Below, piece after piece: positions 52,893-61,114 of a stretch of 64,000 nt of DNA (position 1 is the first letter of the stretch; each line of letters opens with the position of its first letter). This stretch comes from an uncultured Oscillospiraceae bacterium (lineage in GTDB: Bacteria > Bacillota > Clostridia > Oscillospirales > Oscillospiraceae). A program made the position numbers and the translations under genes. The notes under the pieces are model-generated. The model saw nothing but the letters and a program-made list of their open reading frames with translations, did no database searches and had not been told where the DNA came from. Where the stretch lies: positions 1-64,000 of the forward strand of contig CAKUEH010000011.1 in NCBI GenBank assembly GCA_934646185.1, read 5' to 3'.

Positions 52893-53048
52893 AAAGGCTC
52901 CCCTTTGAATAAAGGGGAGCTGTCAGCGAAGCTGACTGAGGGGATTCCGTAGTGTAGTTACGAATTACAAAAGTGCTCCGAAATTTGCAACGTTCGAATC
53001 CCCTCAGGCCCTTCGGGCCAGCTCCCCTTGTGCCCAAGGGGAGCCTTA
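52893..53048. repeat. Chimeric family 1 repeat: two left halves face to face
   Basis: The left arm is AAAGGCTCCCCTTTGAATAAAGGGGAGC-TGTCAGCGAAGCTGACTGAGGGGATTC; the right arm is the reverse complement of another left arm (GTTCGAATCCCCTCAGGCCCTTCGGGCCAGCTCCCCTTGTGCC..). The usual right half (AAATCCCCTCC...GGGGAGG) is lacking, so the whole has long inverted ends. Confidence 0.75.
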
Positions 53049-53118
53049 TGGGGTGCTGCGCAGCTTTCACACCAACTGCATACCGTCAGTTCCCTGCAAC
53101 ACAGTGAGGTTTCATTCT

Positions 53119-54225
53119 ATGACAACAAAACAAGTCGTTTACATGCTGCTGGCGATGCTCGTCGCCGCAGCCGTATCGTTCGCGTCCACGCCGATGGTCA
53201 AGGCGCTGGCCTGTAAGGTCGGCGCGATCGACGTGCCCAAGGACAACCGCCGCATGCACAAGGTCCCCATTCCCCGCATGGGCGGCCTGGCGATCTTTCT
53301 GGCGTTTTTGCTGTCGGTCCTCGTCTTTGCGGACATTGACCGGCAGATGCAGGGCATTCTGCTCGGCTCCATTATGATCGTCATTCTCGGCGTTCTGGAC
53401 GATATCATGGCGCTCAAGGCGCTGCCGAAGCTGTTTGTCCAGATCGCAGCTGCGGGCGTCGCCGTCTGGCACGGCTGCACGATCCAGTTCGTCTCCAACC
53501 CCAACGTCTTCTCCGAGGCGACCTATCTCAATCTCGGCTGGCTCTCCATCCCGGTCACGATCATCTGGATCGTCGCCATCACCAACGCCGTCAACTTCAT
53601 CGACGGCCTCGACGGCCTCGCCGTCGGCGTGTCCGCCATCTCCACGGCGTCTTTGATCGTCGTGGCGCTCATGGTGAAGGAGGTCAATATCGCCGTTATC
53701 CTCTGCGCGCTCTTCGGTGCCTGCCTCGGCTTTATCCCGTACAACATGAACCCCGCGAAAATTTTCATGGGCGACACCGGCTCGACGTTCCTCGGCTATA
53801 TCCTCGCCACGCTCTCCATCACGGGCCTGTTCAAGATGTATGCCATCATTTCCTTCGCCGTGCCGTTCCTCATCCTCGGCATCCCGATCTTCGATATCAG
53901 CTTTGCCTTCCTGCGCCGCATCGCCCACGGTCAGAACCCGATGAAGGCCGACCGCGGCCATTTCCACCACCGCCTCATCGACATGGGCTTCTCGCAGAAG
54001 CAGGCCGTCGCCATCGCCTATATGCTGACCGGCATCCTCGGCCTTGCCGCCGTGCTGCTGACGTCCTCGGGCGAATTGAAGGCGCTCATTCTCATTGCTG
54101 CGATCTTCATCGTCAGCGCCATCGGCTTTAAGCTGATCTTCGCGAAGAACGACCCCGCGGAGGACGAGTCCGCACAGGCGCAGACAGACGCGCCGGAAGA
54201 AAAACAGGAGGAACCGCATGAATAA
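53119..54225 (+). CDS. MraY/WecA family glycosyl-1-phosphate transferase (TagO-like)
   Basis: A 368-residue polytopic membrane enzyme that transfers a sugar-1-phosphate, usually GlcNAc-1-P, from UDP-sugar to undecaprenyl phosphate. Signatures: VPKDNRRMHKVPIPRMGGLAI, VLDDIMALKALPKLFVQ, VNFIDGLDGLAVGVS, IFMGDTGSTFLGY and ADRGHFHHRLIDMGFS. This is the first step for wall teichoic acid or other wall polysaccharides. Its last 8 bp overlap the wecB start. The start at 53119 fits the family; the ORF could begin 22 codons earlier inside the repeat, which is less likely. Confidence 0.93.
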   Translation: MTTKQVVYMLLAMLVAAAVSFASTPMVKALACKVGAIDVPKDNRRMHKVPIPRMGGLAIFLAFLLSVLVFADIDRQMQGILLGSIMIVILGVLDDIMALKALPKLFVQIAAAGVAVWHGCTIQFVSNPNVFSEATYLNLGWLSIPVTIIWIVAITNAVNFIDGLDGLAVGVSAISTASLIVVALMVKEVNIAVILCALFGACLGFIPYNMNPAKIFMGDTGSTFLGYILATLSITGLFKMYAIISFAVPFLILGIPIFDISFAFLRRIAHGQNPMKADRGHFHHRLIDMGFSQKQAVAIAYMLTGILGLAAVLLTSSGELKALILIAAIFIVSAIGFKLIFAKNDPAEDESAQAQTDAPEEKQEEPHE

Positions 54226-55366
54226 GCTGAAAGTCATGTCCGTCTTCGGCACGCGGCCGGAGGCCATCAAAATGGCGCCGCTCGTCAAGGCCCTGCAGGC
54301 CAGCGAGCAGATCGAAAGCATCGTCTGCCTGACCGGCCAGCACCGGGAAATGCTCGATTCCGTCATGGAGATCTTCAGGCTGACAGGCGATTATGACCTG
54401 CATATCATGGAAAAGCGCCAGACGCTCTCCACCATCACCACAAAGACGCTTCTCGGCATGGACGAGGTGCTGGACACCGTCAAGCCGGATCTTGTTCTTG
54501 TCCACGGCGACACGTCCACGACGTTCGCCGGCGCGCTTGCCGCGTTTTACCATCAGGTCAAGGTCGGCCACGTTGAAGCGGGACTTCGCACATGGGACAA
54601 ATACTCCCCCTTCCCGGAGGAGATGAACCGCACGCTCGTCGGCGATATCGCCGATCTGCACTTTTCCCCGACGAAGGCCAACGCGGACAATCTCCGCCGC
54701 GAGGCCATCATGGGCGATATTTTCATCACCGGCAACACGGCCATCGACGCCATGCAGTATACCGTGAAGCCTGATTTCGTCTTCCCGACGGCGCTTCTGA
54801 ACGGGCTGGATTTCCAAAACCACCGCATCATCGCCGTCACCTGCCACCGGCGGGAGAATTACGGCAAGCCCATGGAGGACATCATGCACGCCATTCTGGA
54901 GGTCGTGCAGACGCATCCCGATGTGGAAGTCGTCTATCCCGTCCACCTGAGCCCCGCCGTGCGCGAATGCGTGTTCCCGATTTTGGGCGGCCATGACCGC
55001 ATCCACCTGATCGACCCGGTCGACGTGGAGGAAATGCATAATCTGATCGCCCGCTGCTATCTGGTCATGACCGATTCCGGCGGCTTGCAGGAGGAAGCGC
55101 CCGCGCTCGGCAAGCCCGTCCTCGTCATGCGCCGCGAAACAGAGCGCCCGGAGGCCATCGCCGCCGGGACGGCGAAGCTCGCGGGCGTGGAAAAGGACGA
55201 GATCGTGCGGCTCGCAGGCGAGCTGCTGGACGACCCCGCCGCGTATGCGCGTATGGCAAAGGCCGTCAACCCCTACGGCGACGGCTATGCAAGCGAACGC
55301 ATCGTACAGGCGATTTTGTGGCACTTTGGCCGCACGGCGGAAAAGCCCGCCGATTTTAACGTCTGA
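54218..55366 (+). CDS. wecB: UDP-N-acetylglucosamine 2-epimerase (non-hydrolysing)
   Basis: A 382-residue GT-B-fold enzyme making UDP-ManNAc from UDP-GlcNAc. VFGTRPEAIKMAPLVKAL at the N-terminus, VHGDTSTTFAGALAAFY, VGHVEAGLRTWDKYSPFPEE, TGNTAIDAM, and the C-terminal TDSGGLQEEAPALGKPVL are family hallmarks. UDP-ManNAc is the precursor of ManNAc linkage units in teichoic acids. Overlap with the TagO-like gene shows co-translation. AGGAGG is inside the upstream gene. Confidence 0.96.
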   Translation: MNKLKVMSVFGTRPEAIKMAPLVKALQASEQIESIVCLTGQHREMLDSVMEIFRLTGDYDLHIMEKRQTLSTITTKTLLGMDEVLDTVKPDLVLVHGDTSTTFAGALAAFYHQVKVGHVEAGLRTWDKYSPFPEEMNRTLVGDIADLHFSPTKANADNLRREAIMGDIFITGNTAIDAMQYTVKPDFVFPTALLNGLDFQNHRIIAVTCHRRENYGKPMEDIMHAILEVVQTHPDVEVVYPVHLSPAVRECVFPILGGHDRIHLIDPVDVEEMHNLIARCYLVMTDSGGLQEEAPALGKPVLVMRRETERPEAIAAGTAKLAGVEKDEIVRLAGELLDDPAAYARMAKAVNPYGDGYASERIVQAILWHFGRTAEKPADFNV

Positions 55367-55395
55367 CTGGAAGCAATAAGAAAGGACGGTGACGG

Positions 55396-56172
55396 ACGAC
55401 GGAGCAGAACCGGAAAAACAGACGAACGCTGCTGATGTTCATTCTCGCGACGCTGGCCGTGATCGTCGTGATCGGCGCGCTGTTTATCGGCAATATCCGG
55501 CAGAATAAGCGCGACACCATCGTCCTGCCGGACGCGGCGCAGAGCAGCCAGCCGGAGCTGCAGCCGGACGAGAATGAGCCCGCGCTGCTCGAGGTCACGC
55601 GCGAAAACGTGCAGAGCATCGTGCGCAGCCTGCGCCGCCCGCAGTATTATCACCAGACCTATACCATCACCCGCCAGATGAACGGCGCCGTGTCCGAAAC
55701 GTCCGCCGAGCTCTGGGTCGCGGACGCGCGCGTCTGCGCCGTTCTGACGAGCGCCGGAGCAGAAAAGCATATCCTGACCGACGGCGAGACGCTCTACGTC
55801 TGGTACGCCGGGGATGAGACAGCGCGCACGCTTGCGGCCTCCAAAGACGCGACGATGGACGAGCTCATCGGCATCCCGACCTACGAGCAGGTCGGGGCCA
55901 TGCCGCCCGGTTCCATCACCGACGGCGAATTCATCACCGACGACCGCTATGATTCCGGCCAGCAGATCTTTGCCGCCTCCGAAGAGGGTTCCGTCCGCCG
56001 CGAATGCTGGATCAGCCTCAGCTACGGCCTTCTGACCGAGAGTATCCTCAAATCCGGCGGCGAAACGATCTACGACGCCATCCAGACCGGCCTCGAGATC
56101 CTGGCCGCCGGCGACGAGACCTTCGAAGACGTCTTCACCCTCCCCGACGGCAGCACCCCGTTCCAAAACTAA
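55396..56172 (+). CDS. Membrane-anchored protein of unknown function (start uncertain)
   Basis: The first ATG is at 55435 (245 residues), giving a helix LATLAVIVVIGALFIGNI at once, but no ribosome site stands before it. AAAGGACGG lies at 55381-55389, and the frame is open back to 55393 with basic residues (QNRKNRRTLL) that would make a normal positive-inside anchor. ACG or CTG starts are the only in-frame choices there, so the start may be atypical or altered. The external part has beta-rich segments (QYYHQTYTITRQMNGAVSE, WYAGDETARTLAASKDATM). It sits downstream of wecB with no known family. Confidence 0.6.
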   Translation, partial: TTEQNRKNRRTLLMFILATLAVIVVIGALFIGNIRQNKRDTIVLPDAAQSSQPELQPDENEPALLEVTRENVQSIVRSLRRPQYYHQTYTITRQMNGAVSETSAELWVADARVCAVLTSAGAEKHILTDGETLYVWYAGDETARTLAASKDATMDELIGIPTYEQVGAMPPGSITDGEFITDDRYDSGQQIFAASEEGSVRRECWISLSYGLLTESILKSGGETIYDAIQTGLEILAAGDETFEDVFTLPDGSTPFQN

Positions 56173-56220
56173 AAGGCTCCCCTTGGAAGGGGAGCTGGCG
56201 CGAAGCGCCTGAGAGGTCGC
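56172..56220 (+). repeat. Short family 1 repeat
   Basis: AAAAGGCTCCCCTTGGAAGGGGAGCTGGCGCGAAGCGCCTGAGAGGTCGC, followed by the GCAGGCAGC linker. It overlaps the stop codon region of the preceding gene and could serve as its terminator. Confidence 0.75.
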
Positions 56221-56280
56221 GGCAGGCAGCGGCGAGAAGCGGAAACCCAATGCGAATCCGTAGACACCTGCCCATTTAAC

Positions 56281-56387
56281 TGTAGGGGCCGATGCCCACA
56301 TCGGCCCGGCAGAATGCACCGATTTTACGGGGATCTCCGGCGAATTCGTAACTTCCCAACGGGCCGATGTGGGCATCGGCCCCTACA
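56281..56387. repeat. Family 2 element, complete copy
   Basis: 107 bp with perfect ends TGTAGGGGCCGATG...CATCGGCCCCTACA. Each end is a hairpin around CCCACA/TGTGGG. The middle GCAGAATGCACCGATTTTACGG...GGCGAATTCGTAAC matches the copies at 5151 and 10549. Confidence 0.82.
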
Positions 56388-56445
56388 ATCCGGTCAACAG
56401 AATTGCTGCAGAAATCGAAGCAGCAGTCATTTCCTCAGAAAAACC

Positions 56446-56754
56446 TCACGACAGCAAAAACGCCGCTGCCGTTAAAATGACCGACAGCTGATCCTCCTCC
56501 TCGCCGTCCACGACGAGCAGCAGCAAAATCAGCAGCATCAGAAGATCCCCCGTGTCGATGCTGCGCGGCAGCAGCCGCGACAGAAATCCGCCATGCTCCG
56601 CCGCACAGGGCGGGGGAGGCGGAGGCGGCGGGGGAGCGGGCGGCGCGCACACGGGCTCCGGAGGCGGAGCGGGCGCGGCTTTCTGTGGCGGCGCGCCGAC
56701 CTGCGTCGGATGATAGACGCCCGCGGCGTCCGGTATGTAGCGGTTATACATCAT
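56446..56754 (-). CDS. Proline-rich small protein with C-terminal membrane helix
   Basis: 102 residues: NRYIPDAAGVYHPTQVG at the N-terminus, a proline-rich middle with nine prolines in a row, then GDLLMLLILLLLVVDGEEEDQLSVILTAAAF, a helix followed by acidic residues and another helix. It overlaps the next upstream gene by 4 bp and is the last of three small co-directed genes. I recall related proteins in clostridial genomes, without function; spore or envelope roles are guesses. Confidence 0.6.
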   Translation of the reverse strand: MMYNRYIPDAAGVYHPTQVGAPPQKAAPAPPPEPVCAPPAPPPPPPPPPCAAEHGGFLSRLLPRSIDTGDLLMLLILLLLVVDGEEEDQLSVILTAAAFLLS

Positions 56755-57152
56755 GGCGTCTCCTTTGCTCCGGGGCCCCGGCCCCGGTTTTTCAGAGCCA
56801 GACTCGCAAGGCTTGCCAGCCGCGCCGCATGCAGCGCGCGGTCGATCTTCTCCTGCCGCTCTTTGCGCAGAAACGGCTTCAGCGCCAATAGCAGCGCCTC
56901 CTGCCTTTTGTCCATTTTTCCCGCCTGCCGCAGCATCGCGGCGGCAGGCTCCGGCAGCGGCTGCTGCTGAAAGGCGGCCTGTGACGGAGGCGGTTCGGGC
57001 GCGGGCTCCGGCTCCGGAGGCGTTGGGGCGGGCGCGTTTTCCGGCTGCGCCTGCGGCATGGAAAAGCCCATCGACCCGGCAAGCTCCCGCAGCTCCCGCA
57101 GCTGCGCGGGATCGTCCAATACGGCGCGCAGCGCGCGCTCCAGCTCATCCAT
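56751..57152 (-). CDS. Small protein of unknown function, middle gene of a three-gene cassette
   Basis: 133 residues: a short acidic helix (MDELERALRAVLDDPAQLRE), a Pro/Glu/Ala linker (about 38-70), and a helical C-terminal part (KMDKRQEALLLALKPFLRKE, then RQEKIDRALHAARLASLASL). No signal or membrane segment. It overlaps its neighbours by 4 and 8 bp, so the three genes are translated together. Function unknown. Confidence 0.62.
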   Translation of the reverse strand: MDELERALRAVLDDPAQLRELRELAGSMGFSMPQAQPENAPAPTPPEPEPAPEPPPSQAAFQQQPLPEPAAAMLRQAGKMDKRQEALLLALKPFLRKERQEKIDRALHAARLASLASLALKNRGRGPGAKETP

Positions 57153-57360
57153 TGAGCTTCCTCAAAAGCGCCTGCGCTTGCTCCGTGCTTAAAACGGGCC
57201 GCAGAAGCTCCATTGCCCGCGCGTGGTCGCCCCGCTTCGCCGCGTCCGCGGCCTGACGCAGCCGTTCGCCGCCGCCGGACGCCAGCAGCGCCATCAGCTG
57301 CCGCCCCTCCGCAGATCCCAATACCCGCCGGAGCTGCTCCGGGGAAAACGAATGTTCCAT
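57145..57360 (-). CDS. 71-residue helical protein, first gene of the cassette
   Basis: 71 residues, mostly helical: FSPEQLRRVLGSAEGRQLMALLASGGGERLRQAADAAKRGDHARAM (in pieces) and LLRPVLSTEQAQALLRKLNG at the end. GGAGGGGGTAG lies upstream of the ATG at 57360. The last 8 bp overlap the next gene. It divides from the phosphodiesterase gene by only 70 bp, so the promoters must be within that interval. Confidence 0.62.
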   Translation of the reverse strand: MEHSFSPEQLRRVLGSAEGRQLMALLASGGGERLRQAADAAKRGDHARAMELLRPVLSTEQAQALLRKLNG

Positions 57361-57430
57361 CCAGCTACCCCCTCCGTTCTCAACCCGATTCTTCCTTATC
57401 ATATGCGCACAGCGCGTGAAAGTGAACGAT

Positions 57431-57901
57431 ATGAAGCTGCTTGTTTTGTCGGATACGCACCGGAGCCTCGGCTTCGCGTACGATGCCATAGAAAAAGAAC
57501 GCCCGGACGCGGTTTTGCATCTGGGCGACCATCTGACCGACGCCGAGGATCTGTCCTTTGCCTGTCAGGAGCCGGATTTTTATTACGTTCTCGGCAACTG
57601 CGACTATGCCCCGACGGTCCCGCAGAGTCTGACGCTGGAGTTTGACGGCGTGCGCATTTTTATGACCCACGGCCATATTTACGGCGTCAAGCGCGATCTG
57701 GCCGCGCTTGCGGGCGCGGCGAAGGACGCGGGCGCGCAGCTCGCGCTCTTCGGCCATACCCACATCCAGCACCTGGAGGAGCGGGACGGCGTCACGCTCC
57801 TGAACCCCGGCGCGGCCGGGCGCTTCGGCCGCAGCGGATACGCCGTGGTCGAGATCAAGGACGGCGCGTTTTCCTGCCGTCTGGAAACAGATACGGAGTG
57901 A
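57431..57901 (+). CDS. YfcE-like metallophosphoesterase
   Basis: 156-residue calcineurin-like phosphodiesterase of the YfcE/MJ0936 group. Motifs in order: SDTH (7-10), LGDH, GNCDY, FMTHGH and FGHTHIQH. Such enzymes hydrolyse phosphodiesters in vitro; physiological substrates are unknown. The ATG at 57431 is taken because family members begin MKLLVLSDTH; a GTG five codons earlier is possible. The stop is 5 bp before the coaX start, so the genes are linked. Confidence 0.88.
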   Translation: MKLLVLSDTHRSLGFAYDAIEKERPDAVLHLGDHLTDAEDLSFACQEPDFYYVLGNCDYAPTVPQSLTLEFDGVRIFMTHGHIYGVKRDLAALAGAAKDAGAQLALFGHTHIQHLEERDGVTLLNPGAAGRFGRSGYAVVEIKDGAFSCRLETDTE

Positions 57902-57906
57902 TTTTT

Positions 57907-58680
57907 ATGATTTTAGCGATCGATATCGGCAACACTAACATCGTGCTCGGCTGCATGGAGCACGACCGCATTCTCGTCGAGGCCCGCATGGCGACCGACC
58001 TGCTCAAGACCTCCGACCAGTACTGCGTGGAGCTCAAAAATCTTCTGAGCCTCTATGAGATCGACCCGAAGGCCGTCGAGGGCGTCATTATCTCGTCCGT
58101 CGTGCCGCCGGTCCTCAATTCCTGCAAGACCGCCGTGCGCAAGCTGACCGGCAAAACGCCGATGATCGTCGGCCCGGGCATCAAAACGGGGCTCAATATC
58201 CAGATGGAGAACCCGGCCCAGATCGGCAGCGATCTGATCGTCGCCGCCGTCGCCGCCCTCAGCCGGTTTACCCCGCCTCTCATCATCGTCGACATGGGCA
58301 CGGCCACGACCATGACCGCCATCGACAAAACCGGCACCTATGTCGGCGGCTGCATCAGCCCCGGCCCGAAGCTGTCCGCCGAGTCGCTCTCCACGCGCAC
58401 GGCGCAGCTGCCCGCCATCAGTCTGGAAAGCCCGAAAAAGGCCATCGGCAAAAACACCGTCGACGCCATGCGCAGCGGCGTCATGCTGGGCTCTGCCTGC
58501 ATGGTCGACGGCATGATCGACCGGATGGAAGAGGAGCTCGGCGGCGGCGTGACCGTCGTCGCCACGGGCGGCATCGCGCGCTTTGTCCTCCCGATGTGCC
58601 GCCGGAAGATCGAATACGACCGCGATCTGCTGCTGAAGGGCCTTTCGATCCTATACGAAAATAACCGCAGAGAGAAGTGA
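57907..58680 (+). CDS. coaX: Type III pantothenate kinase
   Basis: 257-residue ASKHA-fold kinase performing the first step of coenzyme A synthesis. DIGNTNIVLGCME near the start, GIKTGLNIQMENP, GSDLIVAAVAAL, DMGTATTMTAID and GGCISPGPKLSAESL are the family segments. The ATG at 57907 has GGAG eight bases upstream; an in-frame GTG three codons earlier is the stop region of the previous gene. Type III enzymes are not inhibited by CoA. Confidence 0.96.
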   Translation: MILAIDIGNTNIVLGCMEHDRILVEARMATDLLKTSDQYCVELKNLLSLYEIDPKAVEGVIISSVVPPVLNSCKTAVRKLTGKTPMIVGPGIKTGLNIQMENPAQIGSDLIVAAVAALSRFTPPLIIVDMGTATTMTAIDKTGTYVGGCISPGPKLSAESLSTRTAQLPAISLESPKKAIGKNTVDAMRSGVMLGSACMVDGMIDRMEEELGGGVTVVATGGIARFVLPMCRRKIEYDRDLLLKGLSILYENNRREK

Positions 58681-58686
58681 GATCGC

Positions 58687-59859
58687 GTGCAGACGCAATG
58701 CCTCCCTTGCACAAAGCCGCTCGAGCGATTTCTGAAGACCGCTCCGACGCCTCTGTTTTTATACGATGAAAAGAGTCTCGTGCAGGCCGCGCAGACTCTT
58801 TTCCATGCATTTTCCGGCAGCGGCGGCTTCCTGCCGCGCTTTCCCGTCCGTATGAATCCGAATCCTGCCGTCCTGCGTATCCTGCGCGGCTGCGGCTGCG
58901 GCGCGCTCTGCCGGAGCCGCGCGGAGCTGGCGCTTGCCGCGCAGTGCGGCTTTGCGGGCAGGCAGATCGCCTATGAACCGGCGCTTCGCTGCGCGGAGGC
59001 AGAGGAGGCCGCGCATGCGCTCGGCGCAGTCTTCGTGCTGGACGGAGCAGAGCTGCTTCCGGAACGGCCGCCGGAGGCGGCAACGCTGCTCCTGCGTCAG
59101 CAGGGCCCGCTTCGCTTCGGCGGCAGGACTGTCACCGGCGTTCCGGCCTCCTTTTCGGGGATGGAGCGCGAGACGCTCGTGCGCATGGCGGAGTATCTGC
59201 ATGCGAGCGGCGCAGGCCGGATCGGGCTCGGCATGCGGCTGGGCGATCTGTGTATGGACGGGGACTTTTATCCCGCCGTGTTCGCGCAGCTTGCCGCGCT
59301 GGCGCAGGAGCTGTACGAGAAGACCGGCATCGCGGCAGACGCGCTCGATCTCGGCGGCGGCTTCGGCGTCAGCTACCGGCCTGGCTTTCCCGGCCCGGAG
59401 CCGGAAGCGTGCGCCGACGCGATCCGGACGCAGATACAGGCGCTTCCGGAAGCGCTCCGCGGCCTCTCGCTGCAAATGAGTCCCGGACGCTTCCTTGCCG
59501 CGCCCTGCGGAACGCTGGTCACGCGCGTGCGGGCCGTCAAGCCGGGCTCTGTGCCGCTTGCCGTGCTGGATATCGACCCGGCGCAGTGCCCGCGCCTGAC
59601 GCGAAGCGGCGCGTACCATCCCGTGACCGTCCCGCATGCAGCCGGACGGCGGACGCTCGTGCAGCTGCTGACCGACAGCACGCAGGAGGGCCCTGCCATG
59701 CGCCGTCTTCTGCCGGAGCTTCGCCCCGGCGATCCGGTCTTTATCGGCATGCTCGGCGCAGACGGACGCAGCCTCGCCTCCCGCTATGGTGGCGCGGAGC
59801 CGTGCCTGGAATATCTGCTCCGGGCGGACGGTAAAATCGAGCTGGTCACAGCATGCTGA
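58687..59859 (+). CDS. PLP-decarboxylase-fold protein with lost catalytic residues (LysA-like)
   Basis: 390 residues, GTG start 6 bp after coaX. The architecture is that of fold-III decarboxylases such as LysA: an alpha/beta barrel then a beta domain ending ASRYGGAEPCLEYLL. The phosphate loop GGGFG (223-227) is kept. But the segment equivalent to YAVKANPNP reads FPVRMNPNP, with Arg55 in the place of the PLP-binding lysine. The HIGS histidine is Arg184 (MRLGD), and the CESGD cysteine motif is STQEGP (331-336). It is therefore unlikely to be an active decarboxylase. A binding or regulatory role is possible. Confidence 0.72.
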   Translation: MQTQCLPCTKPLERFLKTAPTPLFLYDEKSLVQAAQTLFHAFSGSGGFLPRFPVRMNPNPAVLRILRGCGCGALCRSRAELALAAQCGFAGRQIAYEPALRCAEAEEAAHALGAVFVLDGAELLPERPPEAATLLLRQQGPLRFGGRTVTGVPASFSGMERETLVRMAEYLHASGAGRIGLGMRLGDLCMDGDFYPAVFAQLAALAQELYEKTGIAADALDLGGGFGVSYRPGFPGPEPEACADAIRTQIQALPEALRGLSLQMSPGRFLAAPCGTLVTRVRAVKPGSVPLAVLDIDPAQCPRLTRSGAYHPVTVPHAAGRRTLVQLLTDSTQEGPAMRRLLPELRPGDPVFIGMLGADGRSLASRYGGAEPCLEYLLRADGKIELVTAC

Positions 59860-60046
59860 ACACCAGACTGAGGCACACCAGAAAGCCAGCCCCGATGCAA
59901 ACCGTTACCGCCGCGTCGATCACCGCCGCGGCATACCGGATACGCTGCCTGCGCACGCGCAGGCGCATGCAGTACGCGGATGAAGCGGGCGGCTCCGGGG
60001 AACGCTGCTGATACCGGGACAGCTCAATAACAGATTCAGAACGCAT
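59846..60046 (-). CDS. Small single-helix membrane protein
   Basis: 66 residues: a hydrophilic basic N-terminus (MRLRVRRQRIRY) and one C-terminal membrane helix (VIDAAVTVCIGAGFLVCLSLVF). The ATG at 60046 has GGGAGG nine bases upstream, which supports translation. Its last 14 bp overlap the end of the LysA-like gene tail to tail. Function unknown. Confidence 0.55.
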   Translation of the reverse strand: MRSESVIELSRYQQRSPEPPASSAYCMRLRVRRQRIRYAAAVIDAAVTVCIGAGFLVCLSLVFSML

Positions 60047-60133
60047 CAGAATATCCTCCCATGTTTTTTCTGACGCTATCCTATCAGATCATGTGTACCA
60101 TAAACCGGACTTTTGAAAGGAGCACCATTTTTT

Positions 60134-61036
60134 ATGGAAGAATTCTATCTTGATTCCTGCGGCGCGGGCCGTCTGCACTGCGCGCTCTGGAAGCCGGAGG
60201 GCGAGCCGAAGGCCGTCGTTCAGCTCATCCACGGCATCGCCGAGCATATCGGCCGCTATGACGAGTTTGCGCGCTTTCTGACAGACCACGGCTACGTCGT
60301 CGCCGCCGACGATCATATGGGCCACGGCGGCTCCGTGGAAAACGGCGTCAAGGGCTATTTCTCCGGCGGCTGGCTGTCCGCGGTCGAGGATGAAAAGCGC
60401 CTGCACGACGAGATCTCCGCGCAGTACCCGAATCTGCCCTATGATATCCTTGGCCACAGCATGGGCTCGTTCCTGCTGCGCACGTATCTGTATACCTACC
60501 CGGACGCGGTCGATAAGGCCGTTATTTCCGGCACCGGCTGGGAGGATCCCATGAAGGTGCGCATGGGCAAGCTCGTCTGCAAACTTGAGCAGGCCCGCGT
60601 CGGCGAGAAAAACACCAGCGCCCTCGTCACAAAGCTCATGTTCGGCAGCTATAACAGGTCCTTCGGCCCCGTGACCTCGCCAAACGCCTGGATCTGCTCC
60701 GACGACGCCGTCGTCGCGGCCTATGACGCGGATCCGCTCTGCGGCTTCGACGCGACGGTCGGCCTTGCGCGCGACCTGCTCACCGGCGTCGGCATGAACG
60801 AGCAGCCGGAAAATCTCGATAAGATGAACAAGCAGCTGCCCGTCCTGTTTATCTCCGGCTGCAAGGATCCCGTCGGCGGCATGGCCAAGGGCGTTCTGAA
60901 GTGCATCGATGCGTTCAAGCGCAGCGGCATGAAGGATATCACCATCAAGCTCTATCCCGAGGGCCGCCACGAAATGCTCAACGAACGAAACAAATCCGAG
61001 GTCTATCAGGACGTCCTCACCTGGCTGGACCGCTGA
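60134..61036 (+). CDS. Alpha/beta hydrolase (monoacylglycerol lipase-like, Hydrolase_4)
   Basis: 300-residue cytoplasmic hydrolase of the serine-aminopeptidase/lysophospholipase group. LIHGIAEHIGRYDEFA forms the oxyanion region, DHMGHGGS follows, the nucleophile elbow is GHSMGS, SGCKDPVGG marks the acid-residue strand, and EGRHEMLNE carries the catalytic histidine. Substrates are likely acylglycerols or lysophospholipids. AAGGAG lies 11 bases before the ATG at 60134. Monocistronic. Confidence 0.9.
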   Translation: MEEFYLDSCGAGRLHCALWKPEGEPKAVVQLIHGIAEHIGRYDEFARFLTDHGYVVAADDHMGHGGSVENGVKGYFSGGWLSAVEDEKRLHDEISAQYPNLPYDILGHSMGSFLLRTYLYTYPDAVDKAVISGTGWEDPMKVRMGKLVCKLEQARVGEKNTSALVTKLMFGSYNRSFGPVTSPNAWICSDDAVVAAYDADPLCGFDATVGLARDLLTGVGMNEQPENLDKMNKQLPVLFISGCKDPVGGMAKGVLKCIDAFKRSGMKDITIKLYPEGRHEMLNERNKSEVYQDVLTWLDR

Positions 61037-61048
61037 AACAGGATCAAA

Positions 61049-61084
61049 CGAGCCTCCGCGCCGCGCGGAGGCTCGCGGTTTTTT
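61049..61084 (+). terminator. Terminator of the hydrolase gene
   Basis: CGAGCCTCCGCG/CGCGGAGGCTCG, 12-bp stem with a 3-base loop, then CGGTTTTTTG. Confidence 0.9.
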
Positions 61085-61114
61085 GTTTCACATGCGTTTT
61101 CGCCGTTTTTTGAC

